The position numbers and the translations under genes were made by a program. Shown one piece after another: positions 1-11,000 of a stretch of 64,000 nt of DNA. Source of the DNA: Naumovozyma dairenensis CBS 421 (Eukaryota > Ascomycota > Saccharomycetes > Saccharomycetales > Saccharomycetaceae); NCBI RefSeq assembly GCF_000227115.2, contig NC_016482.1, positions 1,166,054 through 1,230,053 on the forward strand. Direction: 5' to 3'. The notes under the pieces were generated by a model. The model was not told where the DNA came from and did not search any database. It saw only the letters and a program-made list of their open reading frames with translations. How positions within the stretch are numbered: position 1 is the first letter of the stretch; each line of letters starts with the position of its first letter.

Positions 1-304
1 TGTGTTGTTTGTATATTTCTGTATGTAATGTCAGTCCATGACATATCGTGATCTCGCAATGAATATTAATGGAGCCCTTTGTGAAGATGATATCAGGAAT
101 CTTTCCAATGAATACTTGAAGCGTTATTTGTTTCGATTTTATAAGAGGTTTCTTTTCTCATTAAAATTAGGGCGTATGTAGTAGGCAAGTATATATATAT
201 AGGCTGAATAGTATTATTATAAAATAGAAAAAGTTTGTGTGATATCTTGTTTATATGTATTCGAAAAGTGTTCGTTCTCGAGATTAAGTTTTATGCAAGT
301 AAGG

Positions 305-340
305 AATGAATGAATGAATGAATGAATGAATGAATGAATG
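305..340. repeat. (AATG)9 microsatellite
   Basis: Nine perfect tandem AATG units lie just downstream of the stop of the minus-strand WSC gene, so probably in or after its 3' untranslated region. The rest of positions 1-373 shows no gene. Confidence 0.95.
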
Positions 341-373
341 ATGATAAAATTGCTGTCTTCTTTTTTTTTGTTA

Positions 374-1634
374 TTAATCGTTTATTACTCGTAAAACCTT
401 TCTTGAATAATCTATATCATCAGCTAGTGAAACTTTTGAACTTGTTTGTTCAATTTCTGTCATCATTTGTGTTGGATCTAATCTTTGATCCACCATCAAT
501 GTTCTTGAATATAGATTATCAAATGGGTTATGACTATCTGCATCATTTACTACTGCCATTGAATTTGTTTGAGGTCCACGTCTATTTGCACTAAAACTAA
601 TACTATTTTTGATATTCTGATTAAATTTTATAATGCTGTTATGTTTACTCATTGGGGTATGCGAATTATTAGGATTTTTATTGTTATTGTAAGTAGGACT
701 AGAATTATTGTCTGTTATTGATGGTGTTCTCGGTTCTATAATTCCCTTTTCATCAGCGTAAACGAACTCTGGTGAAGTACTTAGTGAAGATGGACTCCTT
801 CTTCCATCATCAATGATAATACTATTATTTTTATTTTCATGATTTGGCGATATTGGATAATCATAATTGCCACCATTTCCTAATACAGCATCATTATATT
901 CCTTTTCGAAATTTCTTTGTTTTCTTCTTGGATTTATTATGAAAAACCATAATAATACTATAATAATTGCTAATACGACAATTCCTACAACCACAAAAGT
1001 ACCAGCCACTTTCCCTGGAGAATTCCAATATCCATTAGAATTTTTATTATTTGATGATTTATTATTGTTATTATTGTTATGGTTTGTTAATACATTAGTT
1101 GAATTGTTCGATATTGTTGTTATAGTTGATGGAGAAAATGTCTTCGTTATGACTTGTGTAGTGATATATTGTGAAGTTTGTAAAAGTGTGGCAGTTCCTT
1201 TCCTTATATTAGGATTTGTATCATTGGTATTATCTCCTTGTATACTTGTTATTGTCATTATCGAATATATTACAGAAACTGATAAATCTATACTCGTTGA
1301 TATTATTGGGCTTGGAGTGAAAGTTGAGGATAGTGATGACAAAGAAGTGGATGAGAAAGACGAAGAAGAGGAGGAAGTAGAAGCGGAAGTAAAAAGGGAA
1401 GTAGAAGCGGAAGTAGAAGGGGAAGTAGAAGTGGAAGTGGTGAAGGAAGCAGAGGAGGAAGACGAAGAGGATAAGGAGGAGACAAAAGAGACTGCAGCCA
1501 AAAATGGTGATGTTGAAGTACTGATAGTAATTGAAGGTGAAAGTATACTAGTTGTTCTTTCAAAAGGTGTCGTTTGAGAAGTAGATGTTGAAGTTATCGA
1601 GGATATTGCTGGACTAGATGTAGTTAAAGTGGAG

Positions 1635-1688
<54 letters not shown>

Positions 1689-2230
1689 GTAGTAGTACTT
1701 GTTGAAATAGAAGTTTTTGTTGCTGGTGCCGTTGTTGTTGACGTACTTGAACTTATACTTGTTTTAGTAGTTTCAGTTGAAACCTCCCCTTGTGCTTGCA
1801 CCGTTAATGCTGCAGATGATAAGGGTATAATAGATGGTTCACTTGAAGGTTTAAATTCTGAAGGAAGTATAGGAACATTAACTTGTAAATTTATATAACC
1901 AAACAACCCCATTGATGGATTGCCACAATTTTCTTTATCGTAACCTGGACAAAATTGATTACAATTCGATAAAGAAGTTTGTGTAGTAGGACGATCATTT
2001 GAGCACCAACAAGATTTCCCTTGTAATATAGCATAGTTGTAACCAGTACAATGATTAGAACATAGACCATTACTTTGATATTGATCAGTATATTCTGTAG
2101 TTTCTGCTGAATTCTCTGACGAACAGAACGATTGAGCTGCACTTACTTGAAATTTTTTGTCTCTCGACAGAATTAGAAAGAATTGAAGATAAAATAATTG
2201 GGTAAAGAAGGGCGAAAGTTTCATGATCAT
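374..2230 (-). CDS. WSC2/WSC3-like: WSC-family cell-wall integrity sensor (Wsc2/Wsc3-like)
   Basis: Plasma-membrane mechanosensor expected to report wall stress to Rho1/Pkc1. The frame opens upstream at a TTG, but the first ATG is at 2230 (about 618 residues), with another two codons later at 2224; either gives a hydrophobic N-terminal signal sequence. Next comes a Cys-rich WSC domain (about residues 35-110; CSNHCTGYNYAILQG and CWCSND motifs visible). A long Ser/Thr-rich rod follows, including a pure Ser run, and would be heavily O-mannosylated. Then comes one membrane segment (VAGTFVVVGIVVLAIIIVLL), a basic stop-transfer patch (NPRRKQR) and a cytoplasmic tail with NPFDN and a C-terminal DYSRKVLRV motif of the kind seen in Wsc2/Wsc3. 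That architecture is diagnostic of the family; which paralogue it matches is inferred from the tail. In S. cerevisiae no WSC gene is next to PRP19, so a rearrangement breakpoint probably lies in the intergenic region to its right. Confidence 0.93.
1635..1686. repeat. CTA/AGT trinucleotide run inside the WSC gene
   Basis: About 17 tandem CTA triplets on the plus strand read as AGT (Ser) on the minus strand and encode the pure poly-Ser part of the sensor's rod. Copy number is likely to vary between strains, which would change rod length. Confidence 0.9.
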
Positions 2231-2904
2231 AAGAGAGCGAAGAAGTAAAATGAAGTGAAATAGCAACTAGGTATTATTATTATTATTATAGAAGTAATAT
2301 TGAACGAGAAATTGAAATTCGATAAGACGAATGAATATATGATGGATCTCTTTTTGAAATTGAAATAAAATTTAGAGGCAAAATTAGTCGTAGAATTGAA
2401 GGGAAAAAAATGCAAAATGATATCTTTTTTTTTTGTCAGAGAAAGCAATGAAAATGAAGTAAAAATGTGCTAATGATAAAACGAAAAGAAAGCCTTCAAA
2501 GATAAATGTTATGATTTTCCACTTCGGAGAGACTTTTGTTACTCTGTCTCAATAATGGGATAATGATATTTTGTTAGATATAGTGTTGAATTTAAAGTCA
2601 ATGATTGACTTAAATTCCATTAAAACTTAAAGAGGAAAAGATATTAATATCAAGATATTAATATACTAGAAGAAGTAAAAGACGTAAGTGACGCTGATAA
2701 GCATTGATTGACCGAGAACTGAATTAACCCTTTGCGTACCTTTCTTTGAGTGGAACAATGCAACTAACTACCGAAGTAAAAATATGAAAAATCACTCTAT
2801 TAATAAAGAAAAGTGTCGTTTTTTTGAAGAGAAAACAAACAAAACAACCCGTTTGGGAAGCCTTTTTGCTGCAACTCAACTTTTTTGTTTGGAAAGTTTT
2901 CAGG

Positions 2905-2944
2905 CACGGACCCGCGGGCCCACGGACCCACGGACTCACGGACT
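2905..2944. repeat. 8-bp tandem repeat (CACGGACY)x5
   Basis: Five adjacent 8-bp units start at 2905, 2913, 2921, 2929 and 2937. Four read CACGGAC followed by C or T; the second is degenerate (CGCGGGCC). The array lies in the GC-rich island and is followed at once by a TACGTA palindrome. Confidence 0.85.
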
Positions 2945-2971
2945 ACGTACGGACCCAGGTGGGCGACAAGT

Positions 2972-3088
2972 GTAGCCACTTTCGTGGCCACTTTCAGCTG
3001 TTTCAAAAGCTGAACGTGGGTTGTTCTCAGGTGCTCTCTGTGTCCTCCGGGTTACCCAGTTTCTCAAAGTGGCTACAAAGGTGGCCAC
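2972..3088. repeat. Inverted repeat of GTAGCCACTTT / AAAGTGGCTAC
   Basis: GTAGCCACTTT at 2972-2982 is an exact 11-bp inverse of AAAGTGGCTAC at 3066-3076. Each arm carries a second, diverged copy (2983-2994 and 3077-3088) built on GTGGCCAC. A smaller CAGCT/AGCTG inverted pair sits just inside the left arm, near 2996-3013. The structure could form a hairpin or be a cluster of paired binding sites; its role is unknown. Confidence 0.8.
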
Positions 3089-3622
3089 TCTTCTGTCCCG
3101 CCTGGGAACGTACGTACTAAATGACGCACCTGAAATTCCGAAAGAGCTGTGCGAGAATATCTCAGGGGCACCAAAAGGGTCGGCCCGTACTGTCGTTGGG
3201 GCTGCATGGAATCCCCCCTTTGTTATCCCTGGTACTCCGCACAACTCCATGGAGACGTCCCAAACAGGAAACAGAACAAAAACAAAAACATAACACAAAA
3301 TCCCAAAAGAGAAACATGGCCCGGGTAATCCACCCTTTTTAAAAAAGTCGTACGATTTTCTTTGCCGCCCTTTATTTTTTTGTTGCAGGTATCCGTGAAT
3401 TGCATTGAGGGTGGTATCATGTCTTACGGGCGTCTTGAATCTTTCAGACTTGTATGTGTATTTTTTGAAAAAAATACATGCGTAGAGAAACTAGACATAG
3501 ATCACATACTTAACAATCTGCATAGTTGGAAAAATAGATCTGGCCATTGAACTACAACTCATCGAAGCACGCAATATCCGTCATTTCTTTAAATCATATA
3601 TAACTGGAAAAAAACACGAAAA

Positions 3623-4135
3623 ATGTTCTGCGCCATAAGTGGGAAGCTTCCAAAGGAGCCAGTCCTTTCACCAAAATCGAAATGTATCTTTGAGAAATCA
3701 TTGATTGAATTATATATAGATGAAAATGGGAAAGATCCCATATCGAATACACCAATGACAAAACCTGAATTAATTTCCATATCACAAACTTCACAACAGG
3801 TATCTCTTACAAATTCAATCAACTCTTCTACGTTAAATGCAAACTATAGTATACCTAATTTATTATCCACTCTACAAAATGAATGGGATGCAATTATGTT
3901 GGAAAATTTTAAATTAAGGAAACAACTGGATTCGTTGACGAAACAATATTCAACTGCTTTATATGAAAGAGATGCTGCAAAAAATGTTGCTACGAGAATA
4001 ATGAAAGAGAAAAATCAATTGACAAAAGATTTACAAAATTTAACCTTACAAATAAATAAAGACTTTGCATCTGATAATGAGGACGAAAATGAAGACGAAC
4101 CCAAAAATGAAAACGATACCACAATTGCCCAATGA
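3623..4135 (+). CDS. PRP19 (truncated): Prp19 N-terminal fragment: U-box and coiled coil only
   Basis: Prp19 is the essential U-box ubiquitin ligase of the spliceosomal NineTeen complex. The reading frame starts MFCAISGKLPKEPVLSPKS, the classic Prp19 U-box opening. It continues through the U-box (about residues 1-60), the conserved linker (SINSSTLNANYSIPNLL, then QNEWDAIMLENFKLR) and the tetramerising coiled coil (to about residue 135). It then runs into an acidic tail (DNEDENEDEPKNEND) and stops at residue 170. The S. cerevisiae protein is 503 residues; its C-terminal WD40 propeller, which recruits Cwc2 and other partners, is absent here and is not visible in any frame before the LTRs. The gene sits in the S. 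cerevisiae PRP19 position relative to UBI4, so this is the positional orthologue. Either it is a decayed duplicate with an intact copy elsewhere, or it is a short protein still used for tetramerisation. The open part shows no internal lesion. Confidence 0.85.
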   Translation: MFCAISGKLPKEPVLSPKSKCIFEKSLIELYIDENGKDPISNTPMTKPELISISQTSQQVSLTNSINSSTLNANYSIPNLLSTLQNEWDAIMLENFKLRKQLDSLTKQYSTALYERDAAKNVATRIMKEKNQLTKDLQNLTLQINKDFASDNEDENEDEPKNENDTTIAQ

Positions 4136-4431
4136 AGGTACTGATGCCAAATACCTAATACTGATTGTCCAACTTTTCCAGTCATCAAAACCAAAAAAAC
4201 TCAAATTAGTTTTTTTGGTTTACAATCATAAATATCTAAATATGGATACCCTTAAGGAGAAACATCTAAGAATGTATTGATAAACCAAGCGTAGATACAG
4301 TACAGTATCATCGTATGGGAGTTGATGTATAGTTCACATATGTCCTTTCCGGGACTCTCTGGTTCTCCTCTCCTTATATAGTCATAAATTTAACAGCACA
4401 TCACGTCGAGGTTATATGTACCCTTTTAATC

Positions 4432-4774
4432 CGTTAGATAGATTTCAGTCGACTCATCGATACCTAATAGAATAGTCAATGACAGACCTATAGAATGGGT
4501 TGGTATTATATGCTGAATACTTGTGTAGAGAGACCGTGACAATCACCGGGTGAGCTGTTACCCTAAGCGGGACGGAGTGCGGGTAACATAGCGTTATCGT
4601 AGCTCCATTGAATGACTGATATTTAGCACCTAACTATAGGTACATAAGGCCATGTACTCCTCAACTGGAACTCTCCTTTAGAAAATTATCATATAATAAG
4701 ATATAACATTTGTATAATTCAAGAAAAACGCACTTAAAGTTACATTCTTATCTCAGAGATTGCTTAGTCTAACA
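4432..4774 (+). mobile_element. Solo LTR of a Ty1/copia-type element, older copy
   Basis: About 343 bp aligning along its length with the LTR at 5040-5403. Shared blocks include GATGGGTTGGTATTAT (here with A for the first G-variant), CAACTGGAACTCTCCTTTA and TTGTATAATTCAAGAA, and the same end, GCTTAGTCTAACA. The first base of the expected TGTTAG terminus is mutated to C. No target-site duplication is visible, and many differences suggest an old insertion. It lies 0.3 kb downstream of the truncated PRP19. Confidence 0.8.
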
Positions 4775-5034
4775 AATTAATCCAACAAAATACAATTTAA
4801 ATTGATATGCCCTGTTTTATGGGCAGGCCCATTTTGGTAACAATATTTCAATATCATCCAAAGACTTTACAAGATGTGTGTAGTGAAATGGAGCAAGGTC
4901 TGGGAAAAAAGTCTCTTTACTAAGCTTGTTTATATTTGGGTAAGTAGTATTCTTGATTAGTAAACTTGATAAAACTCTTAAATTAAACCATTATTGTGAA
5001 ATGAAAAATAATCAAAAAAAATAGTACAGACGAT

Positions 5035-5408
5035 TAAGATGTTAGGTAGACTTCGATGGACCCATCCATACCTAATATATATATATAGTCAAGAGACCTA
5101 TAGGATGGGTTGGTATTATGCTGAGTACCGTATAGAGAGACGTGGCCAATCGCTCTGGGTTAAAGAGCTATCCTAGCTGGGACGCCGAGCGGGTAACACA
5201 ATGTTATCGTCGAGATACTTGATCAAACCCGTCGAGATCCATTGAAGGATACTTTGCAACCAACTCTACTTAGACCACTTAGCCCTCCAACTGGAACTCT
5301 CCTTTAAGTAATTATCATACAATAAGATATATAAATCTTGTATAATTCAAGAACATACCTAATAGTTACATTATCCCTATCTTAGCAATAGCTTAGTCTA
5401 ACATAAGA
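5035..5408 (+). mobile_element. Solo LTR with perfect 5-bp target-site duplication
   Basis: The LTR spans 5040-5403 (364 bp), starts TGTTAG and ends CTAACA, an inverted TGTTAG/CTAACA terminus. It is flanked on both sides by TAAGA (5035-5039 and 5404-5408), the 5-bp duplication typical of Ty1/copia integration. No internal sequence remains, so it is a solo LTR left by recombination between two LTRs. The orientation is given as plus because the same 3' end precedes a plus-strand gag relic at 55805-55889. Confidence 0.9.
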
Positions 5409-6227
5409 AGGACTCTTAGCTAAAAAGAAAATCCATTATTTTGAAACGTCTTTATACCCATAATTGGGGCCCTTTCCCATAGTGAAGGGGCTCAAAATTC
5501 CAGAAAGCAGTTCACTCTACCATTCTTTTCTTCCAGTTATTACCGCGAGATATTTGAAGTAAAGTTAATTTCAATCATTCCACGTACTTTGTTACGTATC
5601 TCGAGATGAAGAAAAAAGTGGTAATAAAGATCGACTATTTTGTTACTACAATATATTGACCTAGAGGGTCGAATTTTGGGATCCGGTACCTGGGTCCGGT
5701 ACATATTAATATAATTCTATATATTTTAAGACGCCCTTTTTTACAGGGCGCAACATTTCCTGACGTATGTCGCAATTTCTTCTGCTTCGGACGGGTAACA
5801 TCAAAAAAAAGAGTGAAAAATAATATAGAAAAAAAAAAATTGTCTTTAGTAGTAAACATTTTGTTTCAACATTTGCACAGTTCATATTTTTCAACTGGGT
5901 TTACTGTAATTCAATTTTAGGAATTACAAATTATTATTGTTAGAAAGGAGCTGTCAGATGAAATGAATAATAATTAATCCTTTCACAAGAATGCAATCCC
6001 AGCACTAGTATACATCACTGGATCTAATTTAAATTCCAATTGGAGCTTGCAATGCTTCCATAAGATACATATATAACGTCATTTACATTGATCTATATGC
6101 CTCAATTAGTCGCTTACATTTGAGTAAGCAAAGCAAGACGGTGCCAAAGAGTTGTCCAAGTTCAAATCCAAATACAGTGGCGAAAATTTGCTCTCTTTTA
6201 CTATGGTGGAGGATTTATACTGATATG
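5409..6227. other. Intergenic spacer upstream of UBI4
   Basis: No gene is recognised. S. cerevisiae has ENT4 between PRP19 and UBI4; no ENTH-domain coding sequence can be seen here, so that gene is absent from this position. A short direct repeat of TCCGGTAC occurs near 5683-5701. Confidence 0.6.
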
Positions 6228-6533
6228 TTCTGGAATAATCCGGATTGATTTTTAATCCGCCGAGAAATAAAAAAATGGTAATGATGATGGAGCTTCCCGG
6301 GTAACCGTTCCGGGAATTTACAAGAGGAAGAAAAAAGAAACCACTATAACCTCCGTGGAACTTATGGGGAGGGGGGGGGGATAACCCTCCTTACCCCGTC
6401 AGCCAGCCAACCAGCCACGAAGTAGTCACGGAGCAATGCGTAGGTTTCCTCCCGTCACGTGTGGGAAGGGCAAAAGAAACGATGAAATTACACAGTATCG
6501 GGATTCTCCCCCAAAATCCACTTTCTATATAAG
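6228..6533 (+). promoter_or_regulatory. UBI4 promoter: HSE, Reb1, PDRE-like, STRE, E-box and TATA motifs
   Basis: Visible motifs, in order: TTCTGGAA (6228-6235), a minimal heat-shock element; CGGGTAA (6298-6304), the Reb1 core; TCCGTGGA (6352-6359), matching the Pdr1/Pdr3 element; AGGGG leading into a run of ten G (6370-6380), a stress-response element; GTCACGTG (6454-6461), the Cbf1-type E-box; TATATAAG (6526-6533), a good TATA box about 155 bp before the ATG. Heat-shock and STRE control of UBI4 is established in S. cerevisiae. Motif matches here are by eye and binding is inferred. Confidence 0.65.
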
Positions 6534-6663
6534 GTGTTCCTTTCTGTTTTCTCCTTATCCTACTCCAAATATTTTTCCCACTTCTTTCCTTCTTCCTTTT
6601 CAATATAGGTAACACAAATATACTACTATACAAGAAGTATAAGTAAAAGGTACAAAAAAGTAA

Positions 6664-7377
<714 letters not shown>

Positions 7378-8065
7378 TCTTATCTTTTAATATAAACTTA
7401 GGGCCTTGTCTCAGGAAGAAACCGCTGTTCGATAGAAAGAAAATATTGATAAATATTCTAATGCTAGTGTTACTTAGTTATAAATTCATATAAATGATAT
7501 GTCTTCTTCTAATTTTATTAACTCAATTGTATTGTATAAACTATTCATCCTCATTTATATATTATGTATGATCTTCTGCAATTTAGCATACGTATCGGTT
7601 ATGGTAAAGGTACGTAACAAATCAAGATTGTTATTGTTCAGGTAACAAATCTCATTAGAACTCAGTAACGAAAAATACCCTTGAAATTTATTCCTTCGAA
7701 CAAACCTGCCTCTCTTATCTTAATGCAAACTGTAAAATATTCTTATCGTTAAAGGTAACTTGAGTGGAGATGGTCTAAATATTTAGCGTTTATATTCTTA
7801 ATGAGATCAACACCGGGTAAATCGCGATTTAATTAGGGAGCCGTATAACGTAAATAGAAAACAAACAATCAGACAACCCACTTGAGGATATGAGAATTCG
7901 ACGTTTCCATCTTTGAACATAACTTATCCACAGACTAGAGGCATTGATTCATTTATATATAAAAATCTTCAATTGCAATCATTTATACCCTTACTAAAAG
8001 TTTGGAAAAAGTTAAAAACAAACTCTAAAAGGACATCAAAATCCCAGCTCATCATCAATTAAACG
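7378..8065. other. Intergenic UBI4-VPS13
   Basis: UBI4 terminator and VPS13 promoter region. AT-rich, with two TACGTA palindromes (near 7590 and 7611). No gene or RNA is recognised. Confidence 0.5.
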
Positions 8066-11000
8066 ATGCTGGAGTCATTAGCAACGACATTATTGAATAG
8101 ACTACTAGGGTCTTATGTCGAGAATTTCGATCCTGCCCAATTGAAAATGGGGATATGGAGTGGAGATGCAAGATTAGAAAACTTAAAATTAAGGAAAGAT
8201 TGTCTAGATCGTTTAGAATTACCAATAGATGTTAAATATGGTGTCCTAGGGAAACTTATCCTTAACGTGTCATGGTCAAACTTGAAAAATAAACCTGTGA
8301 AAATATCTATTGAAGATTGTTATTTCATTTGTTCCCCAAGAACAAAATTGTCCTATAATACTCAAGAACAGATTGAAAGAGACTTAAGATTAAAACTAAG
8401 TAAATTGGCTGAATGGGAATTAGCTAATAGAGTCAAATCATCAAATGATAGTCAACCATCTTCGTCATCACAGCAGCAACAAAATAATAATGATACATCT
8501 TTTACTCAATCATTGGTTACGAAAATCATTGACAATTTACAAGTAACTATTAAAAATATTCATATAAGATATGAAGATATGGATTCGGTATTTAGCAAAG
8601 ATCCATGCGCATTTGGATTGACTTTGAAACAACTTTCAGCAGTTTCCACTAATGAAGACTGGGAACCAAGCTTTATCGAATTGACACAAATTATTACACA
8701 TAAACTTTTAACTTTAGACAGCTTTTCTGCTTATTGGAATACAAACGCAACTTCATTATTAGAAGATGAAATGATCCCAGAAATAACTTTCGAAAACTTG
8801 AAAAGTGAAATTTCAAATAATACCTCTACTAATTCTGAAAATAACTCAGAAACAGATAATCAACGAATATCATACAATGAATATTTACTTAATCCTATCG
8901 ACGCTGAAGGGAAATTAATAGTTAATAAAGCAGGTACCACAAAGGAAAGACCACATACTGATTTGGAACTATCATGTAACGAGTTTGGTGTTTCTTTAAA
9001 TGACTCAGTTTATGCTTCCTTGCTATACTCTATAACCGAAATACATCTGAATTCAATTACGCAAAAATATAAAGTCAATAGACCAGAATATTCTGTTGAT
9101 GAAAATCCATCTGGTTGGTTTAAATACACTGCATTATGTATTCTTCAAGAAATTAAAGAAAAGAAACAAATGTGGACTTGGGATAATATTAAGAAGAAAG
9201 GTGAGCAAAGAAGAGCTTACGTTGATTTATGGATTGAAAAATTGAAATTGAAATCAATCGACAACACCTTACCTGATATGGAAAAGGAAAACCAGTTACA
9301 AGAACTACATAAACAATTGAATTATGATGAAATTGTAATGTTTAGATTAATTGCGAAAAGAAGATATGCCAAGGAAAAGTTAGAAAATGCTGATTCAGGT
9401 GATTCAACTGCAGTGACTGATGCGTCTCATGGAACAAAGGGTAGATGGATATCTTCTTGGTGGAGCGGTAATGCTAACGAACCGGCTACAGACTTGATTA
9501 TATCAGAAGAAGAAAAGAAAGAACTTTACGATACTATTGACTTCAAAGAAAATCAAACACCATTAGCGGATATTCAGATCCCTAGGGATTGGACAACATT
9601 CAAGTTAACTGGTATATTGAACAAAGGGTTTTTTGCTATTAAACGACAGTCATTCGAGGTTCCATTAGGTGAAATTATTTTTGAAAATTGTGAACTAAAC
9701 TTTCTACAGAGATTGGATTCTTTCAAGACATCATTCAAGTTACAAGAATTCAAATTAAAGGACGGTTCCCCTAATACCCTTTATAAATATATTATATCTG
9801 CTAAAGATATCACTAAATCTGAAGACGACAGTGATAATGAGGAATCTAGTGGACAACCATTATTGGATGCAACGTTTGAATCGAATCCACTGGATGGGAT
9901 TGCCCATTCAAATTTGAACATCAAACTTCGTGGTATGACAATATTCTATCATGTTCATTTTCTCACAGAAGTAATAAACTTTTTTACCCCACCAAAACAG
10001 CATTTGGAGTCAATGGTGGCCTTGTTAGGGGCTGCTGAATCAACCATCGGGTGGACGAACCAATCAAGAATGGGAATAGAGACAATATTAGAGGAGCATA
10101 AAACGGTTAACTTAATGCTTGACTTACAATCACCATTAGTTGTCGTACCGTTAGATCCACATGTTTGGGAAACTCCTTGCGCAATTATTGATGCAGGTCA
10201 TATATCCGTTGCCAGTCAAGTTGTTCCCAAGAATAAAATAAATGAACTAAAAGATATGGAGGCAGAAGAATATGAAAGAATGGATGCTAATGAGATAAGT
10301 AGATTAATGTACGATCGTTTCAAAGTTAGCTCTCAAGATACTCAAGTAATTATTGGATCCAATTTACAATCATTATTGTCTTCTTTAAACGATCAAGAAA
10401 CTCTAGACAACCTAAATATTCTGAAAAAGATGTCTTTGGATATTATTCTAGACACTTTGATATTGGGCAAAGCTCTTCAATTACCAAAGCTTCGTTTATC
10501 AGGTCACCTTCCAAAATTACTTCTCTCTCTGAATGATTATCAATATAAAATGATGTTACAACTTCTAGATAAATGCGTCTTGTCATTGTTTGACTACAAC
10601 AAAGAAAGTGATTATACAACTCCTATTGTCAATGTGGATGATGTGGAGGCTGCAGAACAATCACGTCTTAATGATTCCTTACAGGCGCTCAGTACGATGT
10701 CTGAGTTGGAAATATTACAGAAGATGATTGAAATCCAGTTCAAAGTTGATTTCATCCAAATTTCTTTATTGAAGTGTACTACTCCAGAAACGATGGGCTG
10801 CAACAAACTAATTGATGTTATTGGGAAAAGTTTAAATTTTACATTCTCCAAAAATATCAAAGGTATCAATTTGGTTACGACTGTTCATTCTTTGACCATT
10901 GAAGATTTCATCGAGAGAAGTGATAATCCAGAATTCAAATATCTAGTCTCTTCAGATTCAGATAATATATCTACTAAAAGTAACCATCTATTTACTCTCC

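Larger units (their letters stand above)
2231..3622. other. Intergenic region with a GC-rich island
   Basis: Left and right flanks are ordinary AT-rich yeast spacer. About 2880-3300 is clearly GC-richer and holds short tandem and inverted repeats, listed separately. Several overlapping open frames exist here on both strands, but none has a recognisable domain or a continuous protein-like composition, so no gene is called. The right end is the expected promoter of the PRP19 fragment. Confidence 0.6.

Noticed and set aside
867..1577. Plus-strand 236-codon frame opposite the WSC gene
   Set aside because: Mirror of the Ser/Thr-rich rod of the WSC sensor; the Glu/Val-rich product follows from complementing Ser codons.
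2936..3298. Minus-strand open frame of 120 codons in the GC-rich island
   Set aside because: Several frames on both strands are open here because GC-rich DNA has few stops. No domain, no family resemblance, and its composition follows the local repeats.
6454..6461. GTCACGTG as a centromere CDEI element
   Set aside because: No AT-rich CDEII followed by a CDEIII-like motif is next to it, and it sits in the UBI4 promoter, where an E-box is expected.
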